64,000 nucleotides of DNA from Prosthecomicrobium sp. N25 (GCF_037203705.1 NZ_JBBCAT010000002.1:806001-870000), one strand, 5' to 3'. Positions 36,224 through 45,732 are shown, counted from the first letter of the stretch. The notes: a model not told the origin generated them from the sequence alone. Made by a program: numbers and translations.

Positions 36224-37462
36224 CTACACCCAGGCCCCCTTGCGCATGACCGGCTCGACGGTGCCGTCCGGGTTCACGCCGTCGACGTCGATCTCGCCGG
36301 AGCCGATCATCCAGTCGATGTGGATCAGGCTGGAGTTGATGCCGTGGCGGATCTGGGTCTCGGGGTCCATCTCGGCGCCGCCCTCCACCGTCTTGGCGTA
36401 GGCCTGGCCGAGGGCGATGTGGCTGGCGGCGTTCTCGTCGTAGAGGGTGTTGTAGAAGAGGAGGCCGCTCGTCGAGATCGGGGAGGCGTGCGGGACGAGG
36501 GCGACCTCGCCCAGCCGGCGGGACCCCTCGTCGATCTCCAGGACCTTCTTCAGGACGTCCTCGCCCGTGGCGGCGCGGGCCTCCACGATGGCGCCGCCCT
36601 CGAAGCGGACCGCGATGTCGCGGATGAGGGTGCCCTGGTAGCTCAGCGGCTTGGTGGCGCTGACGTGACCGTTGACGCGGTCACGGTGCGGGGTGGTGAA
36701 GACCTCTTCGGTCGGAATGTTGGCGTTGTAGGTGACGCCGTTCTCGGCCTTGCCGGCCCCGCCGGCCCAGCGATGGCCGTCGCAGAGGCCGACCTCGAGG
36801 TCGGTGCCCGGTCCCTTGAAGCGAAGTGCGGCGAAGCGCTTGGCGTTGAGTTTGCCGGTGCGCTCGGCGAGGAGGCGGTTGTGCTCGGCCCAGCCGCCGA
36901 TCGGGTCGGGGCCGTCGGTGCGCGAGGCGGCGAAGATGGCGTCCCACAGGCGGGCGACGGCCTCGTCCTCCGGCAGGTCCGGGAAGACGGTGCGGGCCCA
37001 GGCCGGGGTGGCGGCGGAGACGATCGTCCAGTTGATGGCCGAGCGGGCGATCAGGTCGAGGGCCGGGCGGTAGGCGGTGGAGCGGGCCCGGTTGGCGCGC
37101 GCGACCTTGGCGGGGTCCTGGCCGGAGAGCAGGGTCGGGTCCTCGCCCACGATGGCGAGGCGCGCGGCGCCGGACCGGAAGGCGCTCGCCATGCCCTCGT
37201 AGAGCCAGCCGGCGGCCTTGTCGAAACTCTCGTCCGACGCGGTCCTGAAGCGCTCCAGGGTGGCGACGTCGTCGGAATAGAGCACGGTCACCAGGGTGGC
37301 GCCGGCCTTGTAGGCGTGGTGGGTGATGCGCCGGGCGAGCGGCACCGCCTCGAGCGGGGCGGTCATCATGACCTCCTGGCCGGCCACGGAGCCGAGCCCG
37401 ACCCGCACGGCGACCTCGGCAAGCTTGTCGAGGCGGGCTTCGAAGTCCTGATTGCTGCTCAT
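36224..37462 (-). CDS. M29-family aminopeptidase
   Basis: 412 residues. Thermophilic-aminopeptidase (AmpS/M29) features are visible: the DFEARLDKLAEVAVRVGL start, GTDLEVGLCDGHRW, NIPTEEVFTTPHRDRVNGHV with candidate metal ligands, then LGEVALVPHASPIS and the C-terminal INSSLIHIDWMIGS, which supply further His, Glu and Asp ligands. Cytoplasmic metallo-exopeptidase. An ATG at 37474 would give four more residues and an ATGA overlap with the upstream RppH gene; I keep 37462 because the family normally begins there. Confidence 0.9.
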   Translation of the reverse strand: MSSNQDFEARLDKLAEVAVRVGLGSVAGQEVMMTAPLEAVPLARRITHHAYKAGATLVTVLYSDDVATLERFRTASDESFDKAAGWLYEGMASAFRSGAARLAIVGEDPTLLSGQDPAKVARANRARSTAYRPALDLIARSAINWTIVSAATPAWARTVFPDLPEDEAVARLWDAIFAASRTDGPDPIGGWAEHNRLLAERTGKLNAKRFAALRFKGPGTDLEVGLCDGHRWAGGAGKAENGVTYNANIPTEEVFTTPHRDRVNGHVSATKPLSYQGTLIRDIAVRFEGGAIVEARAATGEDVLKKVLEIDEGSRRLGEVALVPHASPISTSGLLFYNTLYDENAASHIALGQAYAKTVEGGAEMDPETQIRHGINSSLIHIDWMIGSGEIDVDGVNPDGTVEPVMRKGAWV

Positions 37463-37470
37463 GGCGGGTC

Positions 37471-37980
37471 TCATGCTCCCAAAGGACGAAAGGCCTCGAC
37501 CACCTTCTCGTAGACGGGCCGCTTGAAAGGAATGATCAGCTCGGGCAGGCGATCCATCCGCTCCCACTTCCATTCGGCGAACTCGCGCTCGCCGGCCGGC
37601 GGGTTCAGGATGTCGATCTCGTTCTCCTCGCCCTCGAAGCGAAAGGCGAACCACTTCTGGGTCTGGCCGCGCCACTTGTTGCGCCAGCGCTCGCCGACCA
37701 CCGTGCGCGGGATGTCGTAGGCGTACCAGTCCGGCGCCTCCGCGATCAGGGTCGCGGTGCGCACGTTGGTCTCCTCCCAGAGTTCCCGCTTCGCCGCCTC
37801 GACCGGATCCTCGCCCGGGTCGATGCCGCCCTGGGGCATCTGCCACTCGTGGCCGGGCGCGGTGTGCTCGACGAGGCCCTCGTTGGCGCGGCGACCGATC
37901 CAGACGAGCCCGTTCCGGTTGAGGAGCATGATTCCGACGCAGGGACGGTACGGCAGGGCTTGGAACTCTTCCGGGGTCAC
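37471..37980 (-). CDS. rppH: RNA pyrophosphohydrolase RppH
   Basis: 169 residues starting at a GTG at 37980 with GAGG eleven bases upstream. The NUDIX box [20 protein letters not shown] is intact, preceded by [21 protein letters not shown] and EWQMPQ, which are RppH hallmarks. [13 protein letters not shown] and [20 protein letters not shown] complete the family pattern. It removes pyrophosphate from the 5' end of triphosphorylated mRNA and so triggers decay. In many Rhizobiales rppH follows ctpA and the deacetylase; here it is on the other side of that cluster and on the other strand. Confidence 0.93.
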   Translation of the reverse strand: MTPEEFQALPYRPCVGIMLLNRNGLVWIGRRANEGLVEHTAPGHEWQMPQGGIDPGEDPVEAAKRELWEETNVRTATLIAEAPDWYAYDIPRTVVGERWRNKWRGQTQKWFAFRFEGEENEIDILNPPAGEREFAEWKWERMDRLPELIIPFKRPVYEKVVEAFRPLGA

Positions 37981-38187
37981 GGGCGGTCCTCGGCTCGACG
38001 GGGCTCGGTCCCCGATCGATAGCCCATCCGGCGGCATCCGTCACGCCGGCTCCGCCGCGCCGCAGCATGCGGAATTCGGACCGGATTCGGCGGCCGGAAA
38101 CCACATCCGTCTTGAAACCGTTAATTCTCCGCTCCTATCTTTGTCTTGCGGGAGCAGAACCGCCGGTCTCGTCGCCGACGAGGCCGC

Positions 38188-38634
38188 ATGATCGAGGAGA
38201 TCACGCAACTGGCCATGGCAATCGAGACGCAGGCGGCGACCGTCCGCCAGACGCGTCCCTCGCCGACGCCGGGTTCCGAGGGGATCCGGGCCGACGATCT
38301 CGCAACAGCCGTCCTCGCGAGCCTCGAGGAGTCGAAGGCCGAGGACATCGTTTCCATCGACATCCGGGGCAAGTCCTCGCTCGCCGACACCATGGTGGTC
38401 GCCTCCGGGCGTTCGCACCGCCATGTGGGCGCGATCGCGGACCGTCTCCTCCGCGACCTCAAGGACGCCGGCCACGGCGACCTGCGCGTGGAGGGGCTGC
38501 CCCATTGCGACTGGGTGCTGGTCGACGCGGGCGACGTGATCGTCCACGTGTTCCGGCCCGAGGTGCGCGGCTTCTACAACCTGGAAAAGATGTGGCAGGT
38601 CGAGCCTTCGACCGGCCGCGCGACCCAGGCCTGA
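38188..38634 (+). CDS. rsfS: Ribosomal silencing factor RsfS
   Basis: 148 residues. The RsfS core runs from about residue 40: AVLASLEESKAEDIVSIDIR, SLADTMVVASGRSHRHVGAIA, LRVEGLPHCDWVLVDAGDVI and VHVFRPEVRGFYNLEKMW. It binds ribosomal protein uL14 and blocks subunit joining under starvation. The ATG at 38188 is preceded by GAGG; the first 35 residues are a variable extension. rlmH follows after 46 bp, a conserved pairing. Confidence 0.93.
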   Translation: MIEEITQLAMAIETQAATVRQTRPSPTPGSEGIRADDLATAVLASLEESKAEDIVSIDIRGKSSLADTMVVASGRSHRHVGAIADRLLRDLKDAGHGDLRVEGLPHCDWVLVDAGDVIVHVFRPEVRGFYNLEKMWQVEPSTGRATQA

Positions 38635-38680
38635 GGCCGAGCCGGTTCTCGATACCCGCCGTCCCGACGGAGGATCGTCC

Positions 38681-39163
38681 ATGCGACTCCGGATAGCGGC
38701 GGTCGGTCGCCTGAAAGCCGGTCCCGAGCGGGGGCTCCTGGACCGCTATATGGATCGCGCCGCCAAGAGCGGCCGCGTGCTCGGCCTGTCCCGTCTCGAC
38801 CTCGTGGAGATCCCGGAGGGCCGGTCCGCCCGTGCCGAGGATCGGCGCGCCGAGGAGGCCGCGGCCCTCCTCGCCCAGGTGCCGGACGGCGCCGCCCTGG
38901 TGGCCCTCGACGAGACGGGCCGGATGCTCTCCTCCGCCGACTTCGCCGCCTTCCTGGCCGCCCGGCGCGATCAGGGCACGGCGGACCTGGTGCTCGCGAT
39001 CGGCGGTCCCGACGGCCACGGCCCGGCCCTGCGCGCCCGCGCCGACCTCCTCCTCGCCTTCGGGGCGATGACCTGGCCCCACCAGCTCGTCCGGCTGATG
39101 CTGGCCGAGCAGATCTACCGCGCCATCACGATCCTCTCCGGGCACCCCTACCACCGGGCCTGA
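38681..39163 (+). CDS. rlmH: 23S rRNA pseudouridine-1915 N3-methyltransferase RlmH
   Basis: 160-residue SPOUT methyltransferase. Visible are IAAVGRLKAGPERGLLDRY at the N-terminus, VALDETGRMLSS, LAIGGPDGHG of the SAM-binding knot and the C-terminal MTWPHQLVRLMLAEQIYRA...HPYHRA, which is close to invariant in RlmH. It methylates the pseudouridine at position 1915 of 23S rRNA on the 70S ribosome. Co-transcribed with rsfS. Confidence 0.94.
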   Translation: MRLRIAAVGRLKAGPERGLLDRYMDRAAKSGRVLGLSRLDLVEIPEGRSARAEDRRAEEAAALLAQVPDGAALVALDETGRMLSSADFAAFLAARRDQGTADLVLAIGGPDGHGPALRARADLLLAFGAMTWPHQLVRLMLAEQIYRAITILSGHPYHRA

Positions 39164-39240
39164 GGGACGGCCGTGGCGACGCGCGAAGCCGCTTGCGGCG
39201 CCGAACTACCTGAGCGATCATCTCGCCAGGGAGGCCAACC

Positions 39241-41880
39241 ATGACGGACATCGGCAGCGACAAGGGGCCGGCCGGCGGGCGGGCGGAGACCGGCGGTTCG
39301 GGAGACCAGGGCGCGACGTCCGGCGGCGCCGACGCCGGCCCCCTCACGCTCAGTCGTGTGCTCGCGGGCGAAAGGAAGCAGATCCAGGATGCCCGGGCGC
39401 GATTGCCGGAGCCGGCCCCGGCGCCCGCCCGGTCGAGACGCCGGAAGACGGCCGAGGCCGCCGCCGCCGGGCCCCCGAAGGAGGCACCGCCGCCCGAAGC
39501 GGACGCCACGGCGAGGCCCGTTCGTCCGGACCGGGGTTTCGAGAACCCGGTCGCGGGCCTGGCGCTCTCCGGGGGCGGCATCCGCTCCGCGGCGTTCGGG
39601 CTGGGCGTGCTGCAGGCCCTGGCGGACCGCAAGGCCTTCGACCGGATCGACTACCTGTCCATGGTGTCGGGCGGCGGCTACATCGGGGCGGCGCTGACGG
39701 CGGCCCTGCATCGGGGCGGCGGCTTCCCGTTCGGCACCGGCGGCGCGACCGTCGGGACCGTCCCGGGCGTCCATGCGGCGGTGGTCGCGGCGGCCCCGGG
39801 GAATGCCGTCGCGGTCCCCGCGCCGCCCGCTGCCCCGCCCCCCGAAGGAGGACCCGGCGCGCCGGCCGACCCATCGCCCCCGGCGGCGCCCCCCGCCGCG
39901 ACCCCGGGAAACGACCTGCCGCCGTCGGACGTGGCCGACAACGAGGCCGTGCGCGCCATCCGCGACAAGTGCCGCTACCTGATGCCCAATGGATGGGGCG
40001 ACCTGGTCGTCTCCGCGGGGATCATCCTGCGCGGCCTGGCCGTGAATGCGGTCGTGGTGGCGAGCCTCGTCTTCCTCGCGGCCGGATTGACGCTCCTCGC
40101 CGACCCCAGCCAAGAGGACCTGACGAAATCGTTCCTGGTCTCGCTCCTGGGCAGTCCCTCCCTGTTCTCGGTGTTCGGGACGGACTACGTGCTGACCAAG
40201 ACCCTGGCGGCCCTCACGGTGGTCTGGCTGGTCGGCTGGGCCATCGCCGCCTCGCGAGCGGGAGGGGCGTCGAGGGACCTGGACACGCCCGTGACTTCGT
40301 CGCCCGGTGCCATCCGGACCAAGTGGCTCCTGATCGTCGTCGCCGGCACTGCCCTCGTGGAGATGCAGGATCCGGCGCTCCGGCTGGCGCTGCGCTATTT
40401 GGCTCCGTCCGGAAACGGCGTCCTCGATCTGACGCGGCTCGTGTCGGCCGCGGCCGCCGCCGCGGCCGGTGTGGCCGCGACGTGGAAGCCGATCCTCGGG
40501 CTGTTGGAATCGACGCTCGCGAAGCCGGGCTGGAAGGCGATCCCCCAGCAGGCCGCGGGTGCGGCCGCCCTCATCGCCGCGGCTGCGGCGCTGCCGGCCA
40601 TGATCTATCTCGCCTACCTGTGGACGGTCATCATCGGCCTGGGCGTGACGGACCAGACGGCCAGGATCGGTGATTTTCCGCTGCCGACGGGCCGTGCCGC
40701 CGGCCTGACGTTCATGGTCGTCGGAGCCGCGCTCTTCGGGCTGAGCGCGTATTTCTCGGAGAACGCCAACTCGCTCCATCGGCTCTACCGCGATCGCCTC
40801 GGCGAGGCGTTCAATTATCGCGGCAAGGACGGGAAAGGCGTTCTGTTGTCCTCGCTCGCCGCCGCCCGCCCCTATCCGATCATCAACGCCGCCGTGAACA
40901 TCCAGGGGTCGGAGAAGGAGAACCGCCGGGGCCGCAACGCGGACGTTTTCGTCTTCACGCCCGACGTGGTCGGCAGCAGCGCGACCGGGTTCGCGCGCAC
41001 CTCGGACTACGAGGCGAAGGAGCCGACGCTCGACCTGGCCACGGCGGTGGCGATCTCGGGCGCGGCCGTGGCGCCGGCCATGGGGCGGATCGGGCGGGCC
41101 CTGCTGGCGCCGACGCTCGCGCTCCTCAACATACGCCTCAGCTACTGGGCGACGAACCCGAAGACCGTCGTCCAGCCCCAGGCGATCCGGACGGGCCTGC
41201 TCAGCGACTGGCGGTTCGGCTACAGCGCCCTGGAGTTGCTCGGGCTCCTGGACGAGACGCGTCCCAAGGTGAACCTGTCGGACGGCGGCCACATCGAGAA
41301 CCTCGGGCTCTATTCGCTGCTCCAGCGGCGCTGCGACCTGATCGTCGTGGCCGACGCCGAGTGCGACCCCGGGCTGGCCTTCTCGTCCCTGGTGGCGCTG
41401 GAGCTCTTCGCCCGCGTGGACCTCGGGGTCCGGCTGCGCCTGCCCGTCCGGGAGATCGCCGACCTCGCTGCGGCCCGCAAGCAGGCGGGCGGATCGGACG
41501 AACGGAGCCCGGACTGGGCCCACGGCATGTTCGGCGAGATCCTCTACCCGGAGCGCCAGGACCCGGCCACCGGAGCCGTCCTGCCCAAGAAGACGGGCTA
41601 CATCCTGTATCTGAAGCCCGTGCTCACCGGGGACGAGCGCATCTACATGCTCGACTACGAGAAGCGCTACCCGGCGTTTCCGCAGGAGACCACGGCCGAC
41701 CAGTTCTTCTCCGAGGAGCAGTTCGAGGTGTACCGGGCCCTCGGCTACCACTCCGTCCAGGAAACGCTCTCGGCGCTGCCGAAGGCGGACGCGCCGGCCA
41801 CCGGCCTGCCGGGACGGCCCTGGCGGGAGATCCAAGCGACGTTCCGCGCCAACGGGTTCGGGCGGGATCCGGAGGACTGA
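39241..41880 (+). CDS. Large patatin-like phospholipase with embedded membrane region
   Basis: 879 residues. A Pro/Ala-rich N-terminus (1-95) leads to a patatin core: oxyanion loop LSGGGIRSAAFGLGVLQ (about 109-125) and the nucleophile region SMVSGGGYIG (Ser143). The chain is interrupted by a Pro/Ala-rich stretch (about 160-240) and about five membrane helices (near 256-283, 320-340, 363-378, 440-468 and 487-505). The catalytic Asp motif SDGGHIENLG is near residue 681. The active-site Ser and Asp are about 540 residues apart, so the membrane block is an insertion in the hydrolase fold. It probably cleaves membrane lipids. AGGGAGG precedes the ATG. It and the next gene sit inside a normally compact housekeeping cluster. 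Confidence 0.88.
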   Translation: MTDIGSDKGPAGGRAETGGSGDQGATSGGADAGPLTLSRVLAGERKQIQDARARLPEPAPAPARSRRRKTAEAAAAGPPKEAPPPEADATARPVRPDRGFENPVAGLALSGGGIRSAAFGLGVLQALADRKAFDRIDYLSMVSGGGYIGAALTAALHRGGGFPFGTGGATVGTVPGVHAAVVAAAPGNAVAVPAPPAAPPPEGGPGAPADPSPPAAPPAATPGNDLPPSDVADNEAVRAIRDKCRYLMPNGWGDLVVSAGIILRGLAVNAVVVASLVFLAAGLTLLADPSQEDLTKSFLVSLLGSPSLFSVFGTDYVLTKTLAALTVVWLVGWAIAASRAGGASRDLDTPVTSSPGAIRTKWLLIVVAGTALVEMQDPALRLALRYLAPSGNGVLDLTRLVSAAAAAAAGVAATWKPILGLLESTLAKPGWKAIPQQAAGAAALIAAAAALPAMIYLAYLWTVIIGLGVTDQTARIGDFPLPTGRAAGLTFMVVGAALFGLSAYFSENANSLHRLYRDRLGEAFNYRGKDGKGVLLSSLAAARPYPIINAAVNIQGSEKENRRGRNADVFVFTPDVVGSSATGFARTSDYEAKEPTLDLATAVAISGAAVAPAMGRIGRALLAPTLALLNIRLSYWATNPKTVVQPQAIRTGLLSDWRFGYSALELLGLLDETRPKVNLSDGGHIENLGLYSLLQRRCDLIVVADAECDPGLAFSSLVALELFARVDLGVRLRLPVREIADLAAARKQAGGSDERSPDWAHGMFGEILYPERQDPATGAVLPKKTGYILYLKPVLTGDERIYMLDYEKRYPAFPQETTADQFFSEEQFEVYRALGYHSVQETLSALPKADAPATGLPGRPWREIQATFRANGFGRDPED

Positions 41881-42004
41881 GGGGGCCCCTGGACCCGTCG
41901 CCCCCTCCGGAGTCGGCGGGGACCTCTGTGAAATTTACCTAACGTCAGGATCTCATGAAGTATTCCTGCGTGGTCTGACGCATGACCTTCGGCAGGACAG
42001 CGCA

Positions 42005-42676
42005 ATGCCCATCATGTCCCGTAAGGGAATCAATGTGCTCTTCATGCATATTCCGAAGACGGGAGGAACGGCAATTGCGAACGCATTCCGTAAAACCGAT
42101 GTGAGAGTAAGCCTTCTCTCGACACAACTGCACGGGACGTCGCCCCATCGATTTCCCTGCTCGCCGCAACATTTCCATGCCGAGGCGGTGCGGCACCTGT
42201 TCGCGGACGGCTACTTCGACCTCAGGGTCACGGTGGTCCGGCACCCGGTGGACCGGATCCTCAGCGAATACCGCATGCACATGCGCAGCGTGCTGGCGGC
42301 CGGAGTGGCGATCCCGGACTTCGCCATCTGGCTCGACTTCTTCCTCCGACGCTCCCGCGAGGAGCCTTACGTGAAGGACAATCACCTCCGGCCACAGGTG
42401 AATTTCGTCGAGCCCGGGACCGAGGTGTTCCGATACGAGGACGGACTTGCGCCGGTGATCTCTCGGATCTCCGAGGTGCTCGGCCTGCCGCGTCCGCCTT
42501 CGGCCGACCGGGTCAATGTCGGGGCCGACGTCCGGGCCGATGTCGGACCGGACTGCCTCGCCCGGATCCGGAATCACTACGCCGCCGACTTCGAGCGCTT
42601 CGGATACGGGGCCTGGACCGGTGCGGGGCGGCTCCCCGCGGCTGCGGTCCGGGAACCGGCGATGCGGGTCGGCTGA
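42005..42676 (+). CDS. Sulfotransferase family protein
   Basis: 223 residues. The 5'-phosphosulfate loop is HIPKTGGTAI (15-24) and the 3'-phosphate loop is VTVVRHPVDRILSEYRMHM. Both are typical of bacterial relatives of family 2 sulfotransferases that move sulfate from PAPS to carbohydrate. The acceptor is unknown. The first 150 bases and the upstream gap are clearly lower in GC than the surroundings, a hint of horizontal origin. A start at the second Met (MSRKG) is also possible. No ribosome-binding site stands out. Confidence 0.85.
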   Translation: MPIMSRKGINVLFMHIPKTGGTAIANAFRKTDVRVSLLSTQLHGTSPHRFPCSPQHFHAEAVRHLFADGYFDLRVTVVRHPVDRILSEYRMHMRSVLAAGVAIPDFAIWLDFFLRRSREEPYVKDNHLRPQVNFVEPGTEVFRYEDGLAPVISRISEVLGLPRPPSADRVNVGADVRADVGPDCLARIRNHYAADFERFGYGAWTGAGRLPAAAVREPAMRVG

Positions 42677-42792
42677 GCGCTCCAACCCTCATTTGACCAT
42701 ATTGGGGGGCAGATTACCTTCGGGACGGGGCGGTCGGACGCGGGGCCGACCGATTCGGATGGTCATCGCGTGGTCGATGGGGTGAAGCGGAG

Positions 42793-44208
42793 GTGAGGCG
42801 GGTCGCGCGGGAAGCTCTGCGGGTCCTCCTGTGGCCGGTGGTCACGGCTTGCGCTGTCGACGCTTGGCCGGGGATCGGGCCCGCCGTCGCCCAGGTGACT
42901 CCGTCTTCGCCGAACGCCGTCCCGGTGGGGCCACCGCAGGACCCGGCCGCAGAGATCGCCGACCGGCAGCGCCAGACGCAGGGCGAACTGGACGCCATCG
43001 CGCGGGACATCAGGGTCTCGGAGGAGCGGGCCGCCGAGATCCGGCAGGAGATCGAGGGACTCGAGCGCGACCGGGTGCGCATCACCGAGCAGCTCGTGGC
43101 CACGTCGACGCGGATTCAGGACCTGGAGACCCGCCTCACTGCCAGCGAGGCGCGCATCGCCGGGGTCGAGACCGAGGCGGCCGCGGTGCGGCGGTCGCTC
43201 GCGGCGCGGCGGGCGGTCACGGCGGACGTGCTGGCGGCCCTGCAGAGAATCGGCCGGAAGCCGCCCCCGGCGCTGCTGGTCCGGCCCGAGGACGCGCTGG
43301 CGAGCGTGAGGAGCGCGATCCTGGTCGGCGCGCTGCTGCCCGAGCTTCGGCTCGAGGCCGAGCGGCTGGTCGCCGACCTGGAGCGGCTGATCCGCCTTCG
43401 CGACCGGTCCGCGGCGGAACGCGACCGGTTCCGCGCCGATCTCGGCTCGATTGCGGAGGAGAGGAACCGCCTCGAACAGCTTCTGGAGGAGCGCAAGCGC
43501 GTCAAGACCGACCAGCAGCGCCGGCTCGACGAGGAGCGGCGGCGCGCGGCCGAGATGGCGGGCCGCGCCGGATCCCTGAAAGACCTGATCACACGCCTGG
43601 AGACGGAGATCGAGGGTGCCCGCAAGGCGGCCGAGGCGGCACGGAAGGCGGACGAGGTCGCCAAGCTGAGACCGGACGGCAGTCAAAAGTCCGTGACGCC
43701 GGCGCTGCGGGACCCGTCCCGCATGCAGCCGGCGGTTCCCTTCGCGGAGGCGCGCGGCCTGCTGCCGCTGCCGGTGGCGGGCCAGCAAATCAAGGCTTTC
43801 GGCGAGGACGACGGCCTCGGCGGCACCATGCGGGGTATCCAGATCGCCGCCCGCGCGGAGGCGCGCGTGGCCAGCCCCTGCGACGGTTGGATCGTTTACG
43901 CGGGACCTTTCCGGTCTTACGGCAAGGTCTTGATCATCAATGGCGGCGGCGGATATCATGTGGTCCTGGCAGGTCTGGACCGCATAGACGTCGAGATGGG
44001 TCAATTCGTCCTCGCCGGGGAACCGGTCGGCGCCATGGGCGCCAGAAGGGTGGCGAGTGCCGCGATCGGCGTCTCCGCCCCCGGGTCCGGTCTGACGGAG
44101 TTGTCTGCGACCCTGCCTGTTCTGTACGTCGAGTTCCGGAAAGAGAATTCGTCGATCGACCCCACCCCGTGGTGGGCCCAATCTCGTGACGAAAAGGTTC
44201 GCGGATGA
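42793..44208 (+). CDS. EnvC-like murein hydrolase activator (degenerate M23)
   Basis: 471 residues starting with GTG, with a signal-like N-terminus (about 1-34, ending PAVAQV). A long coiled coil follows (about 55-125 and 185-295, rich in EERAAEIRQEIEGLE-type heptads), then a C-terminal M23/LytM fold (RGIQIAARAEARVASPCDGW...GYHVVLAGLDRIDVEMGQF). The HxxxD and HxH zinc ligands of active LytM enzymes are missing, as in EnvC, which activates amidases instead of cutting peptidoglycan. FtsEX, encoded at 30.7-32.6 kb, is the known controller of such proteins. The stop overlaps the ctpA start (ATGA). Confidence 0.9.
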   Translation: MRRVAREALRVLLWPVVTACAVDAWPGIGPAVAQVTPSSPNAVPVGPPQDPAAEIADRQRQTQGELDAIARDIRVSEERAAEIRQEIEGLERDRVRITEQLVATSTRIQDLETRLTASEARIAGVETEAAAVRRSLAARRAVTADVLAALQRIGRKPPPALLVRPEDALASVRSAILVGALLPELRLEAERLVADLERLIRLRDRSAAERDRFRADLGSIAEERNRLEQLLEERKRVKTDQQRRLDEERRRAAEMAGRAGSLKDLITRLETEIEGARKAAEAARKADEVAKLRPDGSQKSVTPALRDPSRMQPAVPFAEARGLLPLPVAGQQIKAFGEDDGLGGTMRGIQIAARAEARVASPCDGWIVYAGPFRSYGKVLIINGGGGYHVVLAGLDRIDVEMGQFVLAGEPVGAMGARRVASAAIGVSAPGSGLTELSATLPVLYVEFRKENSSIDPTPWWAQSRDEKVRG

Positions 44209-45539
44209 TGCGGAAAGTTTCCCTCGTGTTCATGGGCGCGCTGGTCGGCGCCAGCGCCGTCATCGGCGTGACCCAAGGCAAGCAACTCCTGACCGGCACC
44301 GCCCTCGCGGCCGGGGCCGAGACCTACCGCCAGCTCAACCTGTTCGGGGACGTCTTCGAGCGCATCCGCGCCGACTACGTGGAGCAGCCGGACGACGCCA
44401 AGCTGATCGAGTCGGCCATCAACGGCATGCTCACCTCCCTCGATCCGCATTCGAGCTACCTGTCGCCCAAGAACTTCCGCGACATGCAGGTGCAGACCCG
44501 CGGCGAGTTCGGAGGCCTCGGCATCGAGGTCACCATGGAGGACAACGCCGTCAAGGTCGTGAGCCCGATCGACGACACCCCGGCCCACCGGGCGGGCGTG
44601 CGCGCCGGCGACATCATCACGCATCTCGACGGGGAGAGCGTGCAGGGGCTGTCGCTCAACCAGGCGGTCGACAAGATGCGCGGGCCGGTCAACTCGGCCA
44701 TCACCCTCACGGTGAAGCGCGACGGTGTCTCTGACCCGGTCGAGATCAAGATCGTGCGCGACGTCATCCGCATCCGGTCGGTCCGGTCGAAGACCGAGGG
44801 CGACATCGGCTACATCCGCATCACCCAGTTCAACGAGCAGACCTTCGAGGGCCTGCGCGACTCCATCGAGCGGATCACCAAGGAGGTCGGCGCCGACAAG
44901 CTCAAGGGCTTCGTGCTCGACCTGCGAAACAATCCCGGCGGCCTGCTCGACCAGGCGATCTCGGTCTCCGACGCCTTCCTGGAGAAGGGCGAGGTCGTCT
45001 CCACCCGCGGCCGCAATGCCGAGGAGACGCAGCGCTACAACGCCCGGCCGGGCGACCTGGCCAAGAACAAGCCGGTGATCGTGCTGGTCAACGGCGGGTC
45101 GGCCTCGGCGTCGGAGATCGTCGCCGGCGCGTTGCAGGACCACCGCCGGGCAACGATCCTGGGCACCCGGTCCTTCGGCAAGGGGTCGGTGCAGACCATC
45201 ATCCCGCTCGGGGCGAACGGCGCCATCCGGCTCACGACGGCCCGCTACTACACGCCGGCCGGCCGGTCCATCCAGGCCAAGGGCATCGATCCGGACATCG
45301 AGGTGATGCAGGAGCCGCCGCCCGAACTGAAGGGCAAGGACGACACGAAGGGCGAGGCGGGCCTGAAGGGCCACCTGAAGAACACCGGCGAGGGCGTCGA
45401 GGAGAAGTCCGGAAGCCAGGCCTACGTGCCGACCGACCCGAAGGACGACAAGGCGCTGAACACTGCCTACGACCTCCTGCGCGGTATCCAGGTGAACGCC
45501 AACTTCCCGCCCAATCCGAAGGCGTCGATACCGAACTGA
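44205..45539 (+). CDS. ctpA: Carboxy-terminal processing protease (S41 family)
   Basis: 444 residues. An N-terminal membrane anchor or signal (about 4-30) is followed by a PDZ domain (about 95-185: GIEVTMEDNAVKVVSPI, AGVRAGDIITHLDGE) and the S41 catalytic core, with the Ser in NGGSASASEIVAGAL (residues 299-303) and the Lys in GTRSFGKGSVQT. The C-terminus is a Lys/Gly-rich tail. It trims periplasmic proteins, and in several bacteria CtpA-type proteases control murein hydrolases. Overlap with envC by four bases indicates coupled translation. Confidence 0.95.
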   Translation: MMRKVSLVFMGALVGASAVIGVTQGKQLLTGTALAAGAETYRQLNLFGDVFERIRADYVEQPDDAKLIESAINGMLTSLDPHSSYLSPKNFRDMQVQTRGEFGGLGIEVTMEDNAVKVVSPIDDTPAHRAGVRAGDIITHLDGESVQGLSLNQAVDKMRGPVNSAITLTVKRDGVSDPVEIKIVRDVIRIRSVRSKTEGDIGYIRITQFNEQTFEGLRDSIERITKEVGADKLKGFVLDLRNNPGGLLDQAISVSDAFLEKGEVVSTRGRNAEETQRYNARPGDLAKNKPVIVLVNGGSASASEIVAGALQDHRRATILGTRSFGKGSVQTIIPLGANGAIRLTTARYYTPAGRSIQAKGIDPDIEVMQEPPPELKGKDDTKGEAGLKGHLKNTGEGVEEKSGSQAYVPTDPKDDKALNTAYDLLRGIQVNANFPPNPKASIPN

Positions 45540-45653
45540 TACCATCCCGCGAGAGCGGGCTTCGTTTCCGGTCCGGAATGCGGGACACTGGCGGCGAGGC
45601 CCGGCTCGGGTGATTCGGCGCCCCGCCCCGGGGCGTCGCAACCCGGACACGAC

Positions 45654-45687
45654 GAGCCGCCGGCACGCTTCCCGCGTCCGGCGGCTC
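45654..45687 (+). terminator. Hairpin between ctpA and the polysaccharide deacetylase gene
   Basis: Inverted repeat GAGCCGCCGG / CCGGCGGCTC (45654-45663 and 45678-45687) with a 14-base loop in the 193-bp gap. It has no T tract, so it may be a weak terminator or an mRNA-protecting element. Confidence 0.45.
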
Positions 45688-45732
45688 TCGATTCCGGGCT
45701 CCGTCACGAGGTCCCCTGGAGCGGATGCGCTC

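Noticed and set aside
39148-41835. Open frame of about 895 codons on the minus strand opposite the patatin gene
   Set aside because: Arg/Gly/Asp-rich translation without family features; the plus strand encodes clear patatin motifs.
42793-44208. Active M23 endopeptidase
   Set aside because: The LytM fold is present but the zinc ligands are not, so it is described as an EnvC-type activator instead.
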